Positions 17,508 through 26,552 of a stretch of DNA of 64,000 bases are shown here, in pieces. The translations under genes and the position numbers were made by a program. Numbering within the stretch: the first letter of the stretch is position 1; each line of letters starts with the position of its first letter. This DNA is from [Zimmermannella] bifida NBRC 103089 (lineage in GTDB: Bacteria; Actinomycetota; Actinomycetes; Actinomycetales; Microbacteriaceae), in assembly GCF_001570925.1 (NCBI RefSeq), contig NZ_BCSP01000003.1:124001-188000 (forward strand), given 5' to 3'. The notes under the pieces were generated by a model, which searched no databases, was not told the DNA's origin, and worked only from the letters and a program-made list of their open reading frames with translations.

Positions 17508-18782
17508 GTGACCGACTACCAGAACCTGCCGCTCTCGCAGGTCGACCCTGACATTGCTGACGTGCTGCGTGGCGAGCTCGACCGCCAGCGCAACACCCTC
17601 GAAATGATCGCCAGCGAGAACTTCGTTCCTCGCGCCGTCCTCGAAGCCGTCGGCAGCGTGCTGACCAACAAGTACGCCGAAGGGTACCCCGGTCGCCGCT
17701 ACTACGGTGGATGCGAAGTTGTTGACGTAGCCGAGAACCTCGCGCGTGACCGTGCCAAGGAACTCTTCGGCGCCGAATTTGCAAACGTACAGCCGCACTC
17801 GGGTGCCAGCGCCAACGCTGCAGTACTGCACGCGCTCGCCAAGCCCGGCGACACCATCCTCGGTCTGTCGCTTGACCACGGTGGTCACCTGACCCACGGC
17901 ATGAAGATCAACTTCTCGGGCCGCCTCTACAACGTTGCCGCTTACGGCGTGAACTACGAAACCGGTCGCATCGACATGGACCAGGTTCGCGAACTCGCCC
18001 TCGAGCACAAGCCTGCCGTCATCATCGCCGGTTGGTCGGCCTACCCACGTCAGCTCGACTTCGAGGCGTTCCGCGCAATTGCCGATGAGGTAGGTGCCTA
18101 CCTTTGGGTCGACATGGCACACTTCGCCGGTCTCGTTGCCGCAGGCCTGCACCCGAACCCGGTGCCACACGCCGACGTCGTATCGACCACCGTGCACAAG
18201 ACCATTGGTGGCCCGCGCTCGGGCATCATCCTCACCAACAACGCCGACCTCAACAAGAAGATCAACTCGGCAGTATTCCCCGGCCAGCAGGGTGGCCCGC
18301 TCATGCACGTGATCGCCGGTAAGGCAGTTGCGTTCAAGCTGGCCATGACCCCTGAGTTCAAGGACCGTCAGGAGCGCACCCTGCGCGGCGCCCAGATCAT
18401 CGCTGAGCGTCTCTCGCAGCAGGACGTTCGGGACGCCGGTATCGCCCTCACCACCGGTGGCACCGACGTGCACCTCGTACTCGTTGACCTGCGCGACGCC
18501 GCGATCGACGGCCAGCAGGCCGAAGACCTGCTGCACGAAGCGGGCATCACCGTTAACCGCAACTCGGTGCCGAACGACCCGCGCCCGCCAATGGTCACCA
18601 GTGGTCTGCGCATCGGTACGCCAGCACTGGCCACCCGCGGCTTCGGCGACGAGGAATTCCGCGAGGTTGCTGACGTGATCGCCCAGGCACTCATGCCAAA
18701 CGCCGACGTTGAAGCACTCCGTGCTCGCACCACCGTGCTTGCCGAGCGCTTCCCGCTCTACGCTGGCCTGGTGTACGCATGA
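17508..18782 (+). CDS. glyA: Serine hydroxymethyltransferase GlyA
   Basis: The 424-residue PLP enzyme interconverts serine plus THF with glycine plus 5,10-methylene-THF, the main source of one-carbon units. The PLP lysine lies in [14 protein letters not shown] (about residue 230). The N-terminal [26 protein letters not shown] and [10 protein letters not shown] motifs are intact. The usual HKTLRGPRGG reads [10 protein letters not shown] here, a mild variant. The GTG at 17508 has AAGGAG upstream. The stop overlaps the folD start, so the two form an operon. I looked at the 212 bp upstream for a ZTP (pfl) riboswitch, often found before actinobacterial glyA-folD, and saw no match. Confidence 0.97.
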   Translation: MTDYQNLPLSQVDPDIADVLRGELDRQRNTLEMIASENFVPRAVLEAVGSVLTNKYAEGYPGRRYYGGCEVVDVAENLARDRAKELFGAEFANVQPHSGASANAAVLHALAKPGDTILGLSLDHGGHLTHGMKINFSGRLYNVAAYGVNYETGRIDMDQVRELALEHKPAVIIAGWSAYPRQLDFEAFRAIADEVGAYLWVDMAHFAGLVAAGLHPNPVPHADVVSTTVHKTIGGPRSGIILTNNADLNKKINSAVFPGQQGGPLMHVIAGKAVAFKLAMTPEFKDRQERTLRGAQIIAERLSQQDVRDAGIALTTGGTDVHLVLVDLRDAAIDGQQAEDLLHEAGITVNRNSVPNDPRPPMVTSGLRIGTPALATRGFGDEEFREVADVIAQALMPNADVEALRARTTVLAERFPLYAGLVYA

Positions 18783-19657
18783 CGGCCATCCGCCTCGATG
18801 GAAAAGCCGCTGCAGCACAGATCAAGCAGGAACTCCGCGAGCGAGTAGACGCACTGCGCGCTCGCGGGGTTACCCCGGGCCTTGCCACGGTGCTCGTGGG
18901 TGATGACCCGGCATCGAAGCTGTACGTGGGCGGTAAGCACCGCGACTGTGCCGAGGTTGGCATTGAGTCGATTCAGGTGGAGCTGCCGGCAACGGCAACG
19001 CAGCAGGAAGTCGAAGCCGCCCTCGACCAGCTCAACGCCGACCCGGCCTGCACCGGCTACATCGTGCAGCTGCCGCTGCCGAAGCACCTCGACCAAGACG
19101 CGATCATCGAACGAATTGATCCTGACAAGGATGCGGATGGACTGCATCCGACCAATCTTGGTCGCCTGGTGCTCAATGTGCGCGACGAAATCACCACGCC
19201 GCTGCCCTGCACCCCGCGTGGATGCATTGAGCTGCTGCAGCGCAACGGCTACGACCTGAACGGTAAGCACGTTGTCGTGATTGGACGCGGGGTAACTGTC
19301 GGGCGCTCGATTGGTGCGCTGCTCACCCGCCGTGACATCAACGCAACCGTGACGCTCACACACACCGGTACGCAAAACATGGCCGAGATCTGCAAGTCGG
19401 CCGACGTGATCGTCGCCGCTGCCGGTGCGGCCCACCTCGTGACACCCGAATGGGTGAAGCCCGGAGCTGCCGTGCTCGACGTAGGTGTTTCGCGCGTGCC
19501 GAACCCCGAGACCGGCAAATCGAAGGTGCTTGGCGATGTTGACCCGGCCGTGGCCGAGGTTGCCGGCTACCTCTCGCCGAACCCTGGTGGCGTAGGTCCC
19601 ATGACTCGCGCACTGCTGCTCGCCAACGTGGTGGAGACCGCAGAGCGTCTGGCGTAA
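18779..19657 (+). CDS. folD: Methylenetetrahydrofolate dehydrogenase / cyclohydrolase FolD
   Basis: This 292-residue bifunctional enzyme oxidises 5,10-methylene-THF to 5,10-methenyl-THF and hydrolyses it to 10-formyl-THF, the donor used by PurN and PurH. The catalytic Lys is in [14 protein letters not shown] (about 47-60). The cofactor loop [14 protein letters not shown] and the signature [14 protein letters not shown] are present. It starts at the ATG overlapping the glyA stop. Length is normal and no lesion was seen. Together with glyA it supplies the substrate that purU removes. Confidence 0.97.
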   Translation: MTAIRLDGKAAAAQIKQELRERVDALRARGVTPGLATVLVGDDPASKLYVGGKHRDCAEVGIESIQVELPATATQQEVEAALDQLNADPACTGYIVQLPLPKHLDQDAIIERIDPDKDADGLHPTNLGRLVLNVRDEITTPLPCTPRGCIELLQRNGYDLNGKHVVVIGRGVTVGRSIGALLTRRDINATVTLTHTGTQNMAEICKSADVIVAAAGAAHLVTPEWVKPGAAVLDVGVSRVPNPETGKSKVLGDVDPAVAEVAGYLSPNPGGVGPMTRALLLANVVETAERLA

Positions 19658-19676
19658 CCACACGTACGACCTGCAC

Positions 19677-19711
19677 AAACCGGGATGCTGTTTCGACGGC
19701 ATCCCGGTTTT
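19677..19711 (+). terminator. Rho-independent-like terminator after folD
   Basis: aaaccgggatgc (19677-19688) pairs with gcatcccggttt (19699-19710), followed by T-rich sequence. It lies 20 bases after the folD stop. Confidence 0.9.
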
Positions 19712-19773
19712 GTGTTGTTGCGGCGCGGGCGAAGGCTGGGGAAGCGCTGAGCCTGCAATAGGAGTACTTGACG

Positions 19774-19860
19774 ATGTTTCAAGTGGCAGTGGGGAATGTT
19801 GGCATGACTACCGACGCGTTCGCAGAACACCTGCCCAAACCGCAGGATCGCGATCACTGA
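19774..19860 (+). CDS. Possible 28-residue small ORF
   Basis: An ATG preceded by AGGAG nine bases upstream opens a 28-codon frame ending at TGA (MFQVAVGNVG at its start). It lies in the 303-bp gap between the folD terminator and galK, where nothing else is recognisable. No homolog comes to mind. Support is only the ribosome binding site and the short frame. Confidence 0.2.
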   Translation: MFQVAVGNVGMTTDAFAEHLPKPQDRDH

Positions 19861-19960
19861 TACCGGTCGACTGGCGTTCGGCGATTATCGAGCGGCGCTC
19901 AGCGAGATCCTCGGCGAGGGCCCACGTTGAGGCGCAGCCGGAGATCATTCGTAGCGTGAA

Positions 19961-21166
19961 CTACGCGTCGCGGCGTGGGCCAGCCTCCGCAAATACCTGC
20001 TCGATGAGTGGCTCGCCCCAGCCATATTCGCCGTACGCATCGCGCACGTCGTTCGCAAACGCATCCACGTGTTGCTGCTCAATGATGATCGCAACGGCAC
20101 CACCGAACCCGGAACCCGAAAGGCGCGCACCGTAGGCTTGGTTTGCCAGCGCGATCTCGCAGATCAGGTTGATGCGGTCGCTGGCGACCTCGAAGTCGTC
20201 GCGCATCTGGCGGTGCGATTCGTTCATGAGCGCACCGAATGCGCGCATGTCGCTCGAGCGCAGGGCACGGGCGCCGTCGAGTACGCGCTGCATCTCGTTC
20301 AGCACGAAGCTGGCACGGCGGCGGTCGGTTTCATCGATGTTCGCGGCACGTTCGAATTCTTCGGCAGGAACTTCGCGCAGGTACTGGTAGCCGAGTGCCT
20401 TGGCGACACGGTCGCAGGCATCGTGGCGGTCGGCCACATTGCGTTCCCAATTGCGGTGCGTTTCGCCCGAGTAGACGAGCAGTTCGACGAGTCCGAGCGC
20501 ACCGAAGTCGGGTGCGGGGATGGGGGAGGCGTCGTTGCCGCGGGCGTCGTAAAAGACGCCGTGATTCGTGTCGGCGAGCAGGCAAGTGATGTGGTCGGCG
20601 GGGCCCGACGACGCACGCACATAGGCACGCTCGACGCGGTAGCCGAACTCGGCCAGACGCTGGTTGCTCAGGCCGAGGCCCCACAGGTCGTTAATGGCGA
20701 GTGCGACGGCACCGCAGACGGATGCGCTGGACGCGAGTCCCGCACCTACGGTCACGTCGGTCGTCAAGAAGATGTCTAGACCGGTTGGTTGAATCAGCAC
20801 GGCCTCATCGCCGTCTGCTTCGGTGCGTTCCGAGTTCGTTTCGGCAACGAACCCGAGCGCGGCCCAGATCACGCCGAGGGGGTAGTCGTACCAGGCGTGC
20901 TCCTTTGGTGGGAGCAACTGCTCAATCGTGGTCTCGACCTCAAAGTCAGCGAGATCGCTGCGCACACGAATCGTGGAGTCCCCGCGGCGCGAGACGGCAA
21001 CTGCCGAGCGCTTCGCGATGGCGTGACCGAACGTGAGGCCGTCCTCGATGTCCGTGTGGTCGCCCATCAGGCTGACGCGGCCTGGTACCGACCAGATTCC
21101 CTCTGGGTGGGCTCCGTAGGTCGAAACAAAACGATCAGCGACAACACCGGTCGTGTTACGAGTCAT
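19961..21166 (-). CDS. galK: Galactokinase (GHMP kinase)
   Basis: This 401-residue enzyme phosphorylates galactose at C1. The sugar-binding motif reads PGRVSLMGDHTDIEDG (usual GRVNLIGEHTDYN), with Ser in place of the usual Asn. The GHMP ATP loop VTVGAGLASSASV (usual GLSSSAS) and the C-terminal RLSGSGFGGAVAII are present. The ATG at 21166 has AGGAG five bases upstream; the longer upstream frame lacks family similarity. No galT or galE lies nearby, so the gene stands alone. The slight motif changes leave room for a different sugar substrate. Confidence 0.85.
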   Translation of the reverse strand: MTRNTTGVVADRFVSTYGAHPEGIWSVPGRVSLMGDHTDIEDGLTFGHAIAKRSAVAVSRRGDSTIRVRSDLADFEVETTIEQLLPPKEHAWYDYPLGVIWAALGFVAETNSERTEADGDEAVLIQPTGLDIFLTTDVTVGAGLASSASVCGAVALAINDLWGLGLSNQRLAEFGYRVERAYVRASSGPADHITCLLADTNHGVFYDARGNDASPIPAPDFGALGLVELLVYSGETHRNWERNVADRHDACDRVAKALGYQYLREVPAEEFERAANIDETDRRRASFVLNEMQRVLDGARALRSSDMRAFGALMNESHRQMRDDFEVASDRINLICEIALANQAYGARLSGSGFGGAVAIIIEQQHVDAFANDVRDAYGEYGWGEPLIEQVFAEAGPRRDA

Positions 21167-21462
21167 GGTTCTCCTGAAAGCAGCGGGGTGCGCAATCAAA
21201 GCTGCGGTCTGCACGATGCTACGCGTGATTGTTGAACGCTGCGAAATTTCTGCGCGGCCAGTGCGAAAATCCGGAGTGTTTCAACAACACGACGTGGTGA
21301 GGAACCAAGGTGTCATACCGAGTGAAATTTCACCTGAATTGCAGCGGGCGTTGATAGCGTCCTGCCATGTCAACGCACGACACCGCTCACAACGACGTGA
21401 CCGCATCCGCGATGCGGGAGTAGCGCTGAGGCTGGCGCGACCGCATCGCGCGGCGCCGCGGC
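21167..21462. promoter_or_regulatory. galK upstream region with a 12-bp palindrome
   Basis: The 296-bp gap upstream of galK holds a perfect palindrome gtgaaatttcac at 21322-21333, a plausible repressor site, and a TTGACA-like hexamer on the minus strand near 21370. I cannot fix the promoter. No gene was seen. Confidence 0.4.
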
Positions 21463-22779
21463 CTACCGCGTGTGGCGTAGTCGGTACGGTTCGATCGCTT
21501 CGCGAAGGCCTGGCCACGACGTCGCGAACCCGGGGTGCAGGGGACGCTCGGTGACCGCATCCACCGAAACCCAGCGAAGTTCTGCCGATTCGGTGTCGTT
21601 TGCTGAAGGTTCGAACGACTCGCTCGTGGTCACCACATACGTCGTGTAGCTCCAAAATCCCAGGTCAAAGGTGTGTTCGTGGATGCGCGTGAGCGGGGCT
21701 GCAGGCACGCTCGCTTCTTCGTGTGCCTCGCGCAGCGCGGCCTCGTACGGGGTTTCGTTGCGGTCACGGGCGCCGCCTGGGATGCCCCACGTGTCGCCCT
21801 GGTGGCTCCACGGCGCGCGGTGCTGCAGCAGCACGCTGTCGCGTTTCGGGTCGAAGACGACCAACCCCGCAGCACCGTAGCGGCCCCAATAACGTCGGCC
21901 CTCGGGGGAGGACACCCAGCCGTCGCCCGAGTAGGCAGTCGGCGCGGCAAGCAGCGAGCACACTGGCAGCAGCGCCTCGCGCTCGGTGGCATTCAACAGC
22001 TGCAGTGGTTTCGGTAGGCAGCTCGAAGCGGCGTAGTCGAGCATGTCGGCGAGCGTGGCGAGTACGCGCAGGCTGCCGTGGCGGTCGTTGGCGTGCCACA
22101 GCGGCGCGAATGCCGACGCCGCCTGCGGGTTTCGGGAAAGGTCGACCGTGATCTCGGGGAACAACCCGGCCAGCACCGAATACCAAACATCAAATCCGGC
22201 GGCCAGGTGCGCCGCACCCGTGGCATCGCCCGAGGTGCCGATAATGAACGACTCGGGCAGTGCTTCGCGCAGTTCGCGGATGCGGGTGGCCGGGTCGGTC
22301 GACGCCGGGGTTTTCCACGCCGTTACGTTCGGGATTTCGGCGACCGAGCGGTAGAGCTGGTCGTCGAACCGGAAGTTGGTCGTAGTCGGGTTGTCGTACG
22401 CGACGATCGGCAGGTCGGTGGCGGCCGCGACATCAACAAAGTGCTGCAGCACTTCGGATGCGGTGAGCGGCTGGTACGAGACGGGTGCGAGCAGGAGCGC
22501 GGTTGCGCCCGCATCCTGTGCCTCGAGCGCGTGGGTGATGGCTGCGCGGGTGCTTGGTGCGCTAATGCCGGCGGTTAGTGGCTTGCTGGTGGACCCGGCC
22601 GCGATCTGTACGATCCGGCGACGTTCTTCGCGCGTGAGGTACGCGAAGTTGCCGGTCGAACCCAACACCGTGACCGCATCCACCTCACTGGCATCGAGCC
22701 GCTCAAGGATGCGGGTGAACGCGGCCTCGTCAATCCGCTCGTCGCGCATCGGGGTGAGTGGGAAAGCGTTGACAGTCAC
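21463..22779 (-). CDS. Fusion of DapA-like aldolase and Nudix hydrolase
   Basis: 438 residues. About 1-285 are a DHDPS/NAL-superfamily TIM barrel, with GSTGNFAYLTREERRR, Tyr102 in LAPVSYQPLT and the Schiff-base Lys156 in TAWKTPAS. About 290-438 are a Nudix hydrolase whose Nudix box runs from Gly335 to Val358 (GGARDRNETPYEAALREAH and on). The box carries Ser where the consensus has the last Gly. Both halves retain the key residues that I can check. The GTG start has a TAAGCT box six bases upstream, inside the end of the preceding ABC ATPase gene, so it may have its own leaderless promoter. It could also be read from the ABC operon. Substrates are unknown. Confidence 0.82.
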   Translation of the reverse strand: MTVNAFPLTPMRDERIDEAAFTRILERLDASEVDAVTVLGSTGNFAYLTREERRRIVQIAAGSTSKPLTAGISAPSTRAAITHALEAQDAGATALLLAPVSYQPLTASEVLQHFVDVAAATDLPIVAYDNPTTTNFRFDDQLYRSVAEIPNVTAWKTPASTDPATRIRELREALPESFIIGTSGDATGAAHLAAGFDVWYSVLAGLFPEITVDLSRNPQAASAFAPLWHANDRHGSLRVLATLADMLDYAASSCLPKPLQLLNATEREALLPVCSLLAAPTAYSGDGWVSSPEGRRYWGRYGAAGLVVFDPKRDSVLLQHRAPWSHQGDTWGIPGGARDRNETPYEAALREAHEEASVPAAPLTRIHEHTFDLGFWSYTTYVVTTSESFEPSANDTESAELRWVSVDAVTERPLHPGFATSWPGLREAIEPYRLRHTR

Positions 22780-22785
22780 ACTCGG

Positions 22786-22791
22786 AGCTTA
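22786..22791 (-). promoter_or_regulatory. -10 box (TAAGCT) for the DapA-Nudix gene
   Basis: On the minus strand TAAGCT is followed by six bases and the GTG at 22779. The box immediately follows the stop codon of the upstream ABC ATPase gene. Confidence 0.45.
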
Positions 22792-22792
22792 G

Positions 22793-23488
22793 CTACTTCG
22801 TCTCCGAAATCCGTCCGTCGACAACGGTCACAAGTTCGTCGAGCGCGTCGCTGTGAATGAGGTCGTGCGTGACCAGCAGCGTGGCGGTGTCGCGTTCGTG
22901 GGTGAGACGAGCGATGAGGTCCATGATCTCGGCGCCCTTTTCTTGGTCGAGCGCACTGGTGGGTTCGTCGACCAGGAGTACCTCTGGGTCGTGTACGAGA
23001 CCGCGAGCAATCGCTACGCGCTGACGCTGACCGCCCGAAAGCTGGCTGGGACGCTTGTTTGCGTGCTCGAGCATGCCCACCGCATCCAGCAATTCATCGA
23101 CCTTGGCGCGGACGCGATCGCGGCGCCGGGCCTTGCCGCTACCGCCGAGCTCCGCCATGACCTGCAGCTGTTCGCGTGCCGAGAGCGCCGGTAGCAGGTT
23201 CGACTGTTGGAAGACGATACCGATATGGTCGCGGCGAAGCTCGGTGGCCTCGCTGCGGCTGAGGGTGGCGGCATCGACCGCGGCGTTGCCGTTGCCGATC
23301 AGTACGCGTCCCGAGTCTGGGCGGATGAGGGTGGCCGCTACGGCGAGGATGCTCGACTTACCCGAACCCGACGGGCCGGTGATGCCGGTGACCTTGCCGT
23401 TGGCCCCGTGCAGCGTGACGTTGTCAACGGCGGTGATGCGCTGGGTGCCGTCGGGGAAGGTGAGGGTGACGTTTTCGAGAGTGATCAT
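22793..23488 (-). CDS. ABC transporter ATP-binding protein, LolD/HrtA-like
   Basis: 231 residues. Walker A is GPSGSGKSSILAVA (about 37-50), the signature is LSGGQRQRVAIARGL, and Walker B is VLLVDEPTSALD. A His of the switch lies in LLVTHDLIHSD. The class is that of ATPases paired with FtsX/MacB-type permeases (LolD, MacB, HrtA). The permease gene lies 34 bases upstream on the same strand, so together they form an exporter operon. Heme or peptide export are possibilities; nothing here decides. Confidence 0.93.
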   Translation of the reverse strand: MITLENVTLTFPDGTQRITAVDNVTLHGANGKVTGITGPSGSGKSSILAVAATLIRPDSGRVLIGNGNAAVDAATLSRSEATELRRDHIGIVFQQSNLLPALSAREQLQVMAELGGSGKARRRDRVRAKVDELLDAVGMLEHANKRPSQLSGGQRQRVAIARGLVHDPEVLLVDEPTSALDQEKGAEIMDLIARLTHERDTATLLVTHDLIHSDALDELVTVVDGRISETK

Positions 23489-23522
23489 TGGAGTAGTCCT
23501 TAACGCGTGAGTCGAGCTGCGG

Positions 23523-24683
23523 TTAGCGGTTGCTGCCGAGAGCGGTGAGCGGGTCGGCCTTGGTTACCGAGCGCAGGGCGACGGCGGCACCGCCGAGGCC
23601 GAGGACCGCCATGATTCCGGCGGGAAGCAGTGTGGTCAGCGGCGAGAGCTCGAAGGGGAGCGCCTGGCCGGCGAGCGCGCCGAAGCCGACAACGGCCGCG
23701 AGCCCGACCCCGATGCCAGCGATCAAGACGATGAGCGCCTGACCGAGCGCATCCTTGATGAGCGACGAGGTGGATGCACCGAGTGCCTTGAGGACGGCGA
23801 TGTCGCCGGCTCGCTGCATGGTCCAGACGGTGAAGAACGCGCCAACAACCAGCGCCGAGATGCCAAAGAGCAGCGCGATCATGAGGCCGAGCGAACCGAT
23901 TTCCGATTTGAAGGCTTCGAGCGCGGTGAGGCTTGCGAGTGGGGCCTGTGCCGAAGTGTCCGTGTCGGCAGCGATGGCGTCGTAGTCGGCGTCGCCGGAC
24001 ACTGCGAGCAGTGTTGGGTTACCCGAGCCGCCGACACGGATGCTGGCTTCTTGCCAGGCGGATTCGGTGAGCGCGATGACGGGGGTGTGGCTGTACCAAA
24101 GGTCTTCACCGACGGTGGCGACGGTGAAGTTGGTGCCGGTGATGTTGATGGTGTCGCCGGTGGTGACGCCGAGGTCGTCGGCAGCGCCCTTTGAGAGGCC
24201 GACTTCGTCGTCTGCGGTCGGGACGATTGCACCGAGGTCGTTGTCGAGGGCGTCGGCAGGCATGCCGAACAGGGCGACGCCGGTGGCTTCACTCGCGGGG
24301 GCTGGGGCGCTGTCGACCTTGGCCGAAGCAACTTCGGGGGCGTTGCTGCTGGGCTTCGCGGGGGCTTCGGATGCGGCGCCGGCGGCTGCGCGCGACTGCA
24401 CGATTCCGATTGCGGTCACGTTCTCGACGCCCGCTGCATCCTGCCAGCTGCGTTCAACCGAGGCTGAGATTTCTGAGGTGGCGTAGCTCGGGGAGCCTTC
24501 GGAAGGCTGCTGCAACACGATGCGGTCACTGGGGATCTGCAGCACGGCGGAAATGTTCTGTGCTGCGAGGCCGCCGGTGAGGCCCGAAAGGAATCCGACG
24601 AGCAGCGTGATGAGCGCTACGACAGCGCCGATGAGTAGAAAACGACCGCGGGCGTGCCGTAATTCGCGCCAAGCGACAAACAT
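23523..24683 (-). CDS. ABC transporter permease, FtsX/HrtB-like
   Basis: 386 residues with one N-terminal membrane helix (FLLIGAVVALITLLVGFL), a periplasmic-type extracellular domain (about 45-260), and three C-terminal helices in the FtsX arrangement (LMIALLFGISALVVGAFF; QALIVLIAGIGVGLAAVVG; LLPAGIMAVLGLGGAAVAL). The motif RAGDIAVLKALGAS lies between helices 2 and 3. The start MFVAWRELRHARGRFL resembles HrtB/DevC proteins. The ATG at 24683 has GAGGAGG five bases upstream, and the longer frame is unlikely. It is the first gene of the exporter operon. Confidence 0.9.
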   Translation of the reverse strand: MFVAWRELRHARGRFLLIGAVVALITLLVGFLSGLTGGLAAQNISAVLQIPSDRIVLQQPSEGSPSYATSEISASVERSWQDAAGVENVTAIGIVQSRAAAGAASEAPAKPSSNAPEVASAKVDSAPAPASEATGVALFGMPADALDNDLGAIVPTADDEVGLSKGAADDLGVTTGDTINITGTNFTVATVGEDLWYSHTPVIALTESAWQEASIRVGGSGNPTLLAVSGDADYDAIAADTDTSAQAPLASLTALEAFKSEIGSLGLMIALLFGISALVVGAFFTVWTMQRAGDIAVLKALGASTSSLIKDALGQALIVLIAGIGVGLAAVVGFGALAGQALPFELSPLTTLLPAGIMAVLGLGGAAVALRSVTKADPLTALGSNR

Positions 24684-24776
24684 GTGAACCTCCTCTTCGC
24701 ACACCTTGTGCGAGCGTTGGTTCTAGCTTCGTGATTTGCGCGTTCTGATACATCGCCTGAAGTTGCGGAATGTGGT

Positions 24777-24792
24777 TCAACCAAATGGTTGA
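24777..24792. promoter_or_regulatory. 16-bp palindrome in the ABC exporter promoter
   Basis: tcaaccaaatggttga has perfect 6-bp arms around aaat and lies about 95 bases upstream of the permease start. This form is typical of TetR- or MarR-type repressor sites. No regulator gene is adjacent. Confidence 0.5.
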
Positions 24793-24836
24793 GGTGGATG
24801 CGTTCGGTCGCGTTTCCTTCCCGTGAATCGGAGTGA

Positions 24837-24872
24837 AAATGTGCCCTTCTGCTGCCGCATAAGGGCACATTT
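24837..24872. terminator. Hairpin at the left flank of the island
   Basis: aaatgtgccctt pairs with aagggcacattt around a 12-base loop, with A and T runs on either side. It probably ends transcription entering the ABC exporter promoter or the island. Confidence 0.7.
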
Positions 24873-24907
24873 CCGCCCCAATGTGGGGTGGTGTGTTGGG
24901 AGGAGCT

Positions 24908-24937
24908 CACCAAGGGGTTCTCGCCAACACAGGTCAT
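24908..24937 (+). repeat. Left copy of the island-bounding direct repeat
   Basis: It starts caccaaggggttctcgcca and runs to ggtcat; the right copy at 47522-47551 differs by one base. Just after each copy comes a hairpin with the same inner part (ggcaccccc ... ggag, gcc) but a different outer stem. Here the stem is tcgaatg/cattcga (24940-24977). Confidence 0.8.
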
Positions 24938-25114
24938 AATCGAATGAGGCACCCCCTAATGGGAGTGCCCCATTCGATGGTGGACCTTCGCAGGTGCTTC
25001 TCAAAAACCCCGGAAGCCACTGAAAACCCTGATTTCCCGCGTTATCAAGGGATCCCGGCGCGGTCGGGGCAACCCGCCGCGCTCTCGGATCGCCGGTCAG
25101 CGCGGTCCTGTGCG

Positions 25115-25451
25115 CGAAAAATTCGGCTCAGACTCAAACCCGTTTGGGAGCCTCGAATCGAGCCGAACTGCTGGCTCGTACGCCGACGGTGTACCTGTTC
25201 GCCAGCTCGCAGCTCGATTCAAGGTGCATCGCGGGACTGTGAGTGAGATCGCGAGGCGTGCCGGACTCGAACCCCGCGTGCCGACGTAGCCGCAGGCGGT
25301 TCGTGAAGAGGCGACCCGCCTGTATGCCGGCGGTCTCACCTTGGTGGAGGTCGGTGCCGAACTGGGCATCAGCCACAATGCGGTGCCTTCCGCCGTTGTC
25401 GCGTGCGCTGGAACCGTACGCCCCTCGGGCCACCGCACCAGCTCCGTCTGA
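25115..25451 (+). pseudogene. Remnant HTH protein (serine-recombinase-like C-terminal HTHs)
   Basis: Reading the plus strand gives two helix-turn-helix units. The first is GVPVRQLAARFKVHRGTVSE (25188 on). The second is LYAGGLTLVEVGAELGISHN. They lie in one frame but are separated by an in-frame TAG at 25287-25289, and a one-base frameshift lies before the first unit near 25178. The frame ends at a TGA at 25449-25451. Such repeated HTHs occur at the C-termini of serine recombinases and in small resolvase-tail proteins of actinobacterial elements. It is probably inactive. Confidence 0.65.
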
Positions 25452-25535
25452 TCCCTGCCCTCCTGTTGCCGTCGGCCGGGCTGATCCACCGGCTTGGCGT
25501 CCGGGCGCACCTTCCTCACGACTGAAGGAAGCGAC

Positions 25536-26552
25536 ATGGGCTGCATCATTGAGCAGACCAAGGACGAAGAGACCGCCAGGATCGCGCTTTCTCTATTCTC
25601 CGAACAAGGCGATCCCGTCACCGGGTGATTCATCCAGTACGTTGGCGCAATGGAAGCGGTGAGGCTATTGGCTCGCGATGGTGCGGTGTCAATCCTGAAC
25701 AAGGAGGCGGCTCCGCTTTGGCGGAAGCACTTTCGACCTGACCAGCAGCTGAACGCACTGCGCGACGTGCTGCGGGCAACAGAGAAGCTCGGGCTGTCGC
25801 TTGTGGTGCCCGACCCGCACGGTTTCCCGGCGTCTCTCAACGACCTTGGTGAGCGCGTCCCGTACCTGCTTTGGGCGAGAGGTGACGTGCCACTCTTCGC
25901 CGGTGAGTTGGCCTCGCGGTGCTCAATCACCGGCTCTCGCGCCGCAACAGGCTACGGAGAGCACGTCGCTGGCGACACCGCGTCGGAGCTCGCCTCACAG
26001 GAAAAAGGTGCTGGTTTCTGGCGGGGCGTACGGGGATAAACGCGTCGGTTCACCGGGCGACGCTGGCTGCGTGCGGGTACGCCGCCGCGGTGATGGCGAG
26101 CGGTATCGACCGCCACCTACCCGGCTGGAAACCGCGAGTTGCTGGAACGAATCGGTGATCGTGCGTTGCTGGTCAGCGAACAGCCGCCGGATGCGGTGCC
26201 GACGCGTGGGCGGTTCATCGCGCGAGCGCGTCTCGTGGCTGCCCTGTCGGGATCGACGACGATCGTCGAAACAGCTTGGCGGTCAGGTGCCCTGGCAGTG
26301 GCGCACCAGGCGAAGGAGCTTGGCCGAGTCGTTGGTGCTGTTCCGGGACCCGTGACCGGTGCAACGAGCTCCGGAACCCATCGACTCTTGCAGGAAGGAG
26401 CGGGCAGTCTGGTTGCTGGCGCCTCGGACTTGCTGGAACTGCTCAGCCGAGGTGCAGATTCATCTCGAACTCGTGGCGTCCAACATCAGCCCGTGACCCA
26501 AGGCGTGCCACAGCGGCCGCCGTCTCCGAGCGCGCCGGTGCACGACTTGTAG
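25536..26552 (+). pseudogene. Broken dprA-like DNA-processing gene
   Basis: The ATG at 25536 has GAAGGA upstream and starts a DprA/Smf-type protein (ETARIALSLFSEQGDPVTG). A TGA stops it at 25626-25628. The same frame resumes with VGAMEAVRLLARDG, then CSITGSRAATGYGEHVAGD. Frameshifts near 26015, 26035 and 26120 move the Rossmann-fold continuation (ASVHRATLAACGYAAAVMAS; LLVSEQPPDAVPTRGRFIAR; VVGAVPGPVTGATSSGTHRL) between frames. Intact relatives occur on actinobacterial mobile elements beside MobF relaxases, and bind incoming single-stranded DNA. At least one nonsense and about three frameshift lesions make it a pseudogene. Confidence 0.85.

Noticed and set aside
25240-25290. Second tRNA-like sequence from the string gactcgaacccc
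   Set aside because: It resembles a T arm on the other strand, but no acceptor, D or anticodon arms surround it, and the bases encode part of an HTH domain.
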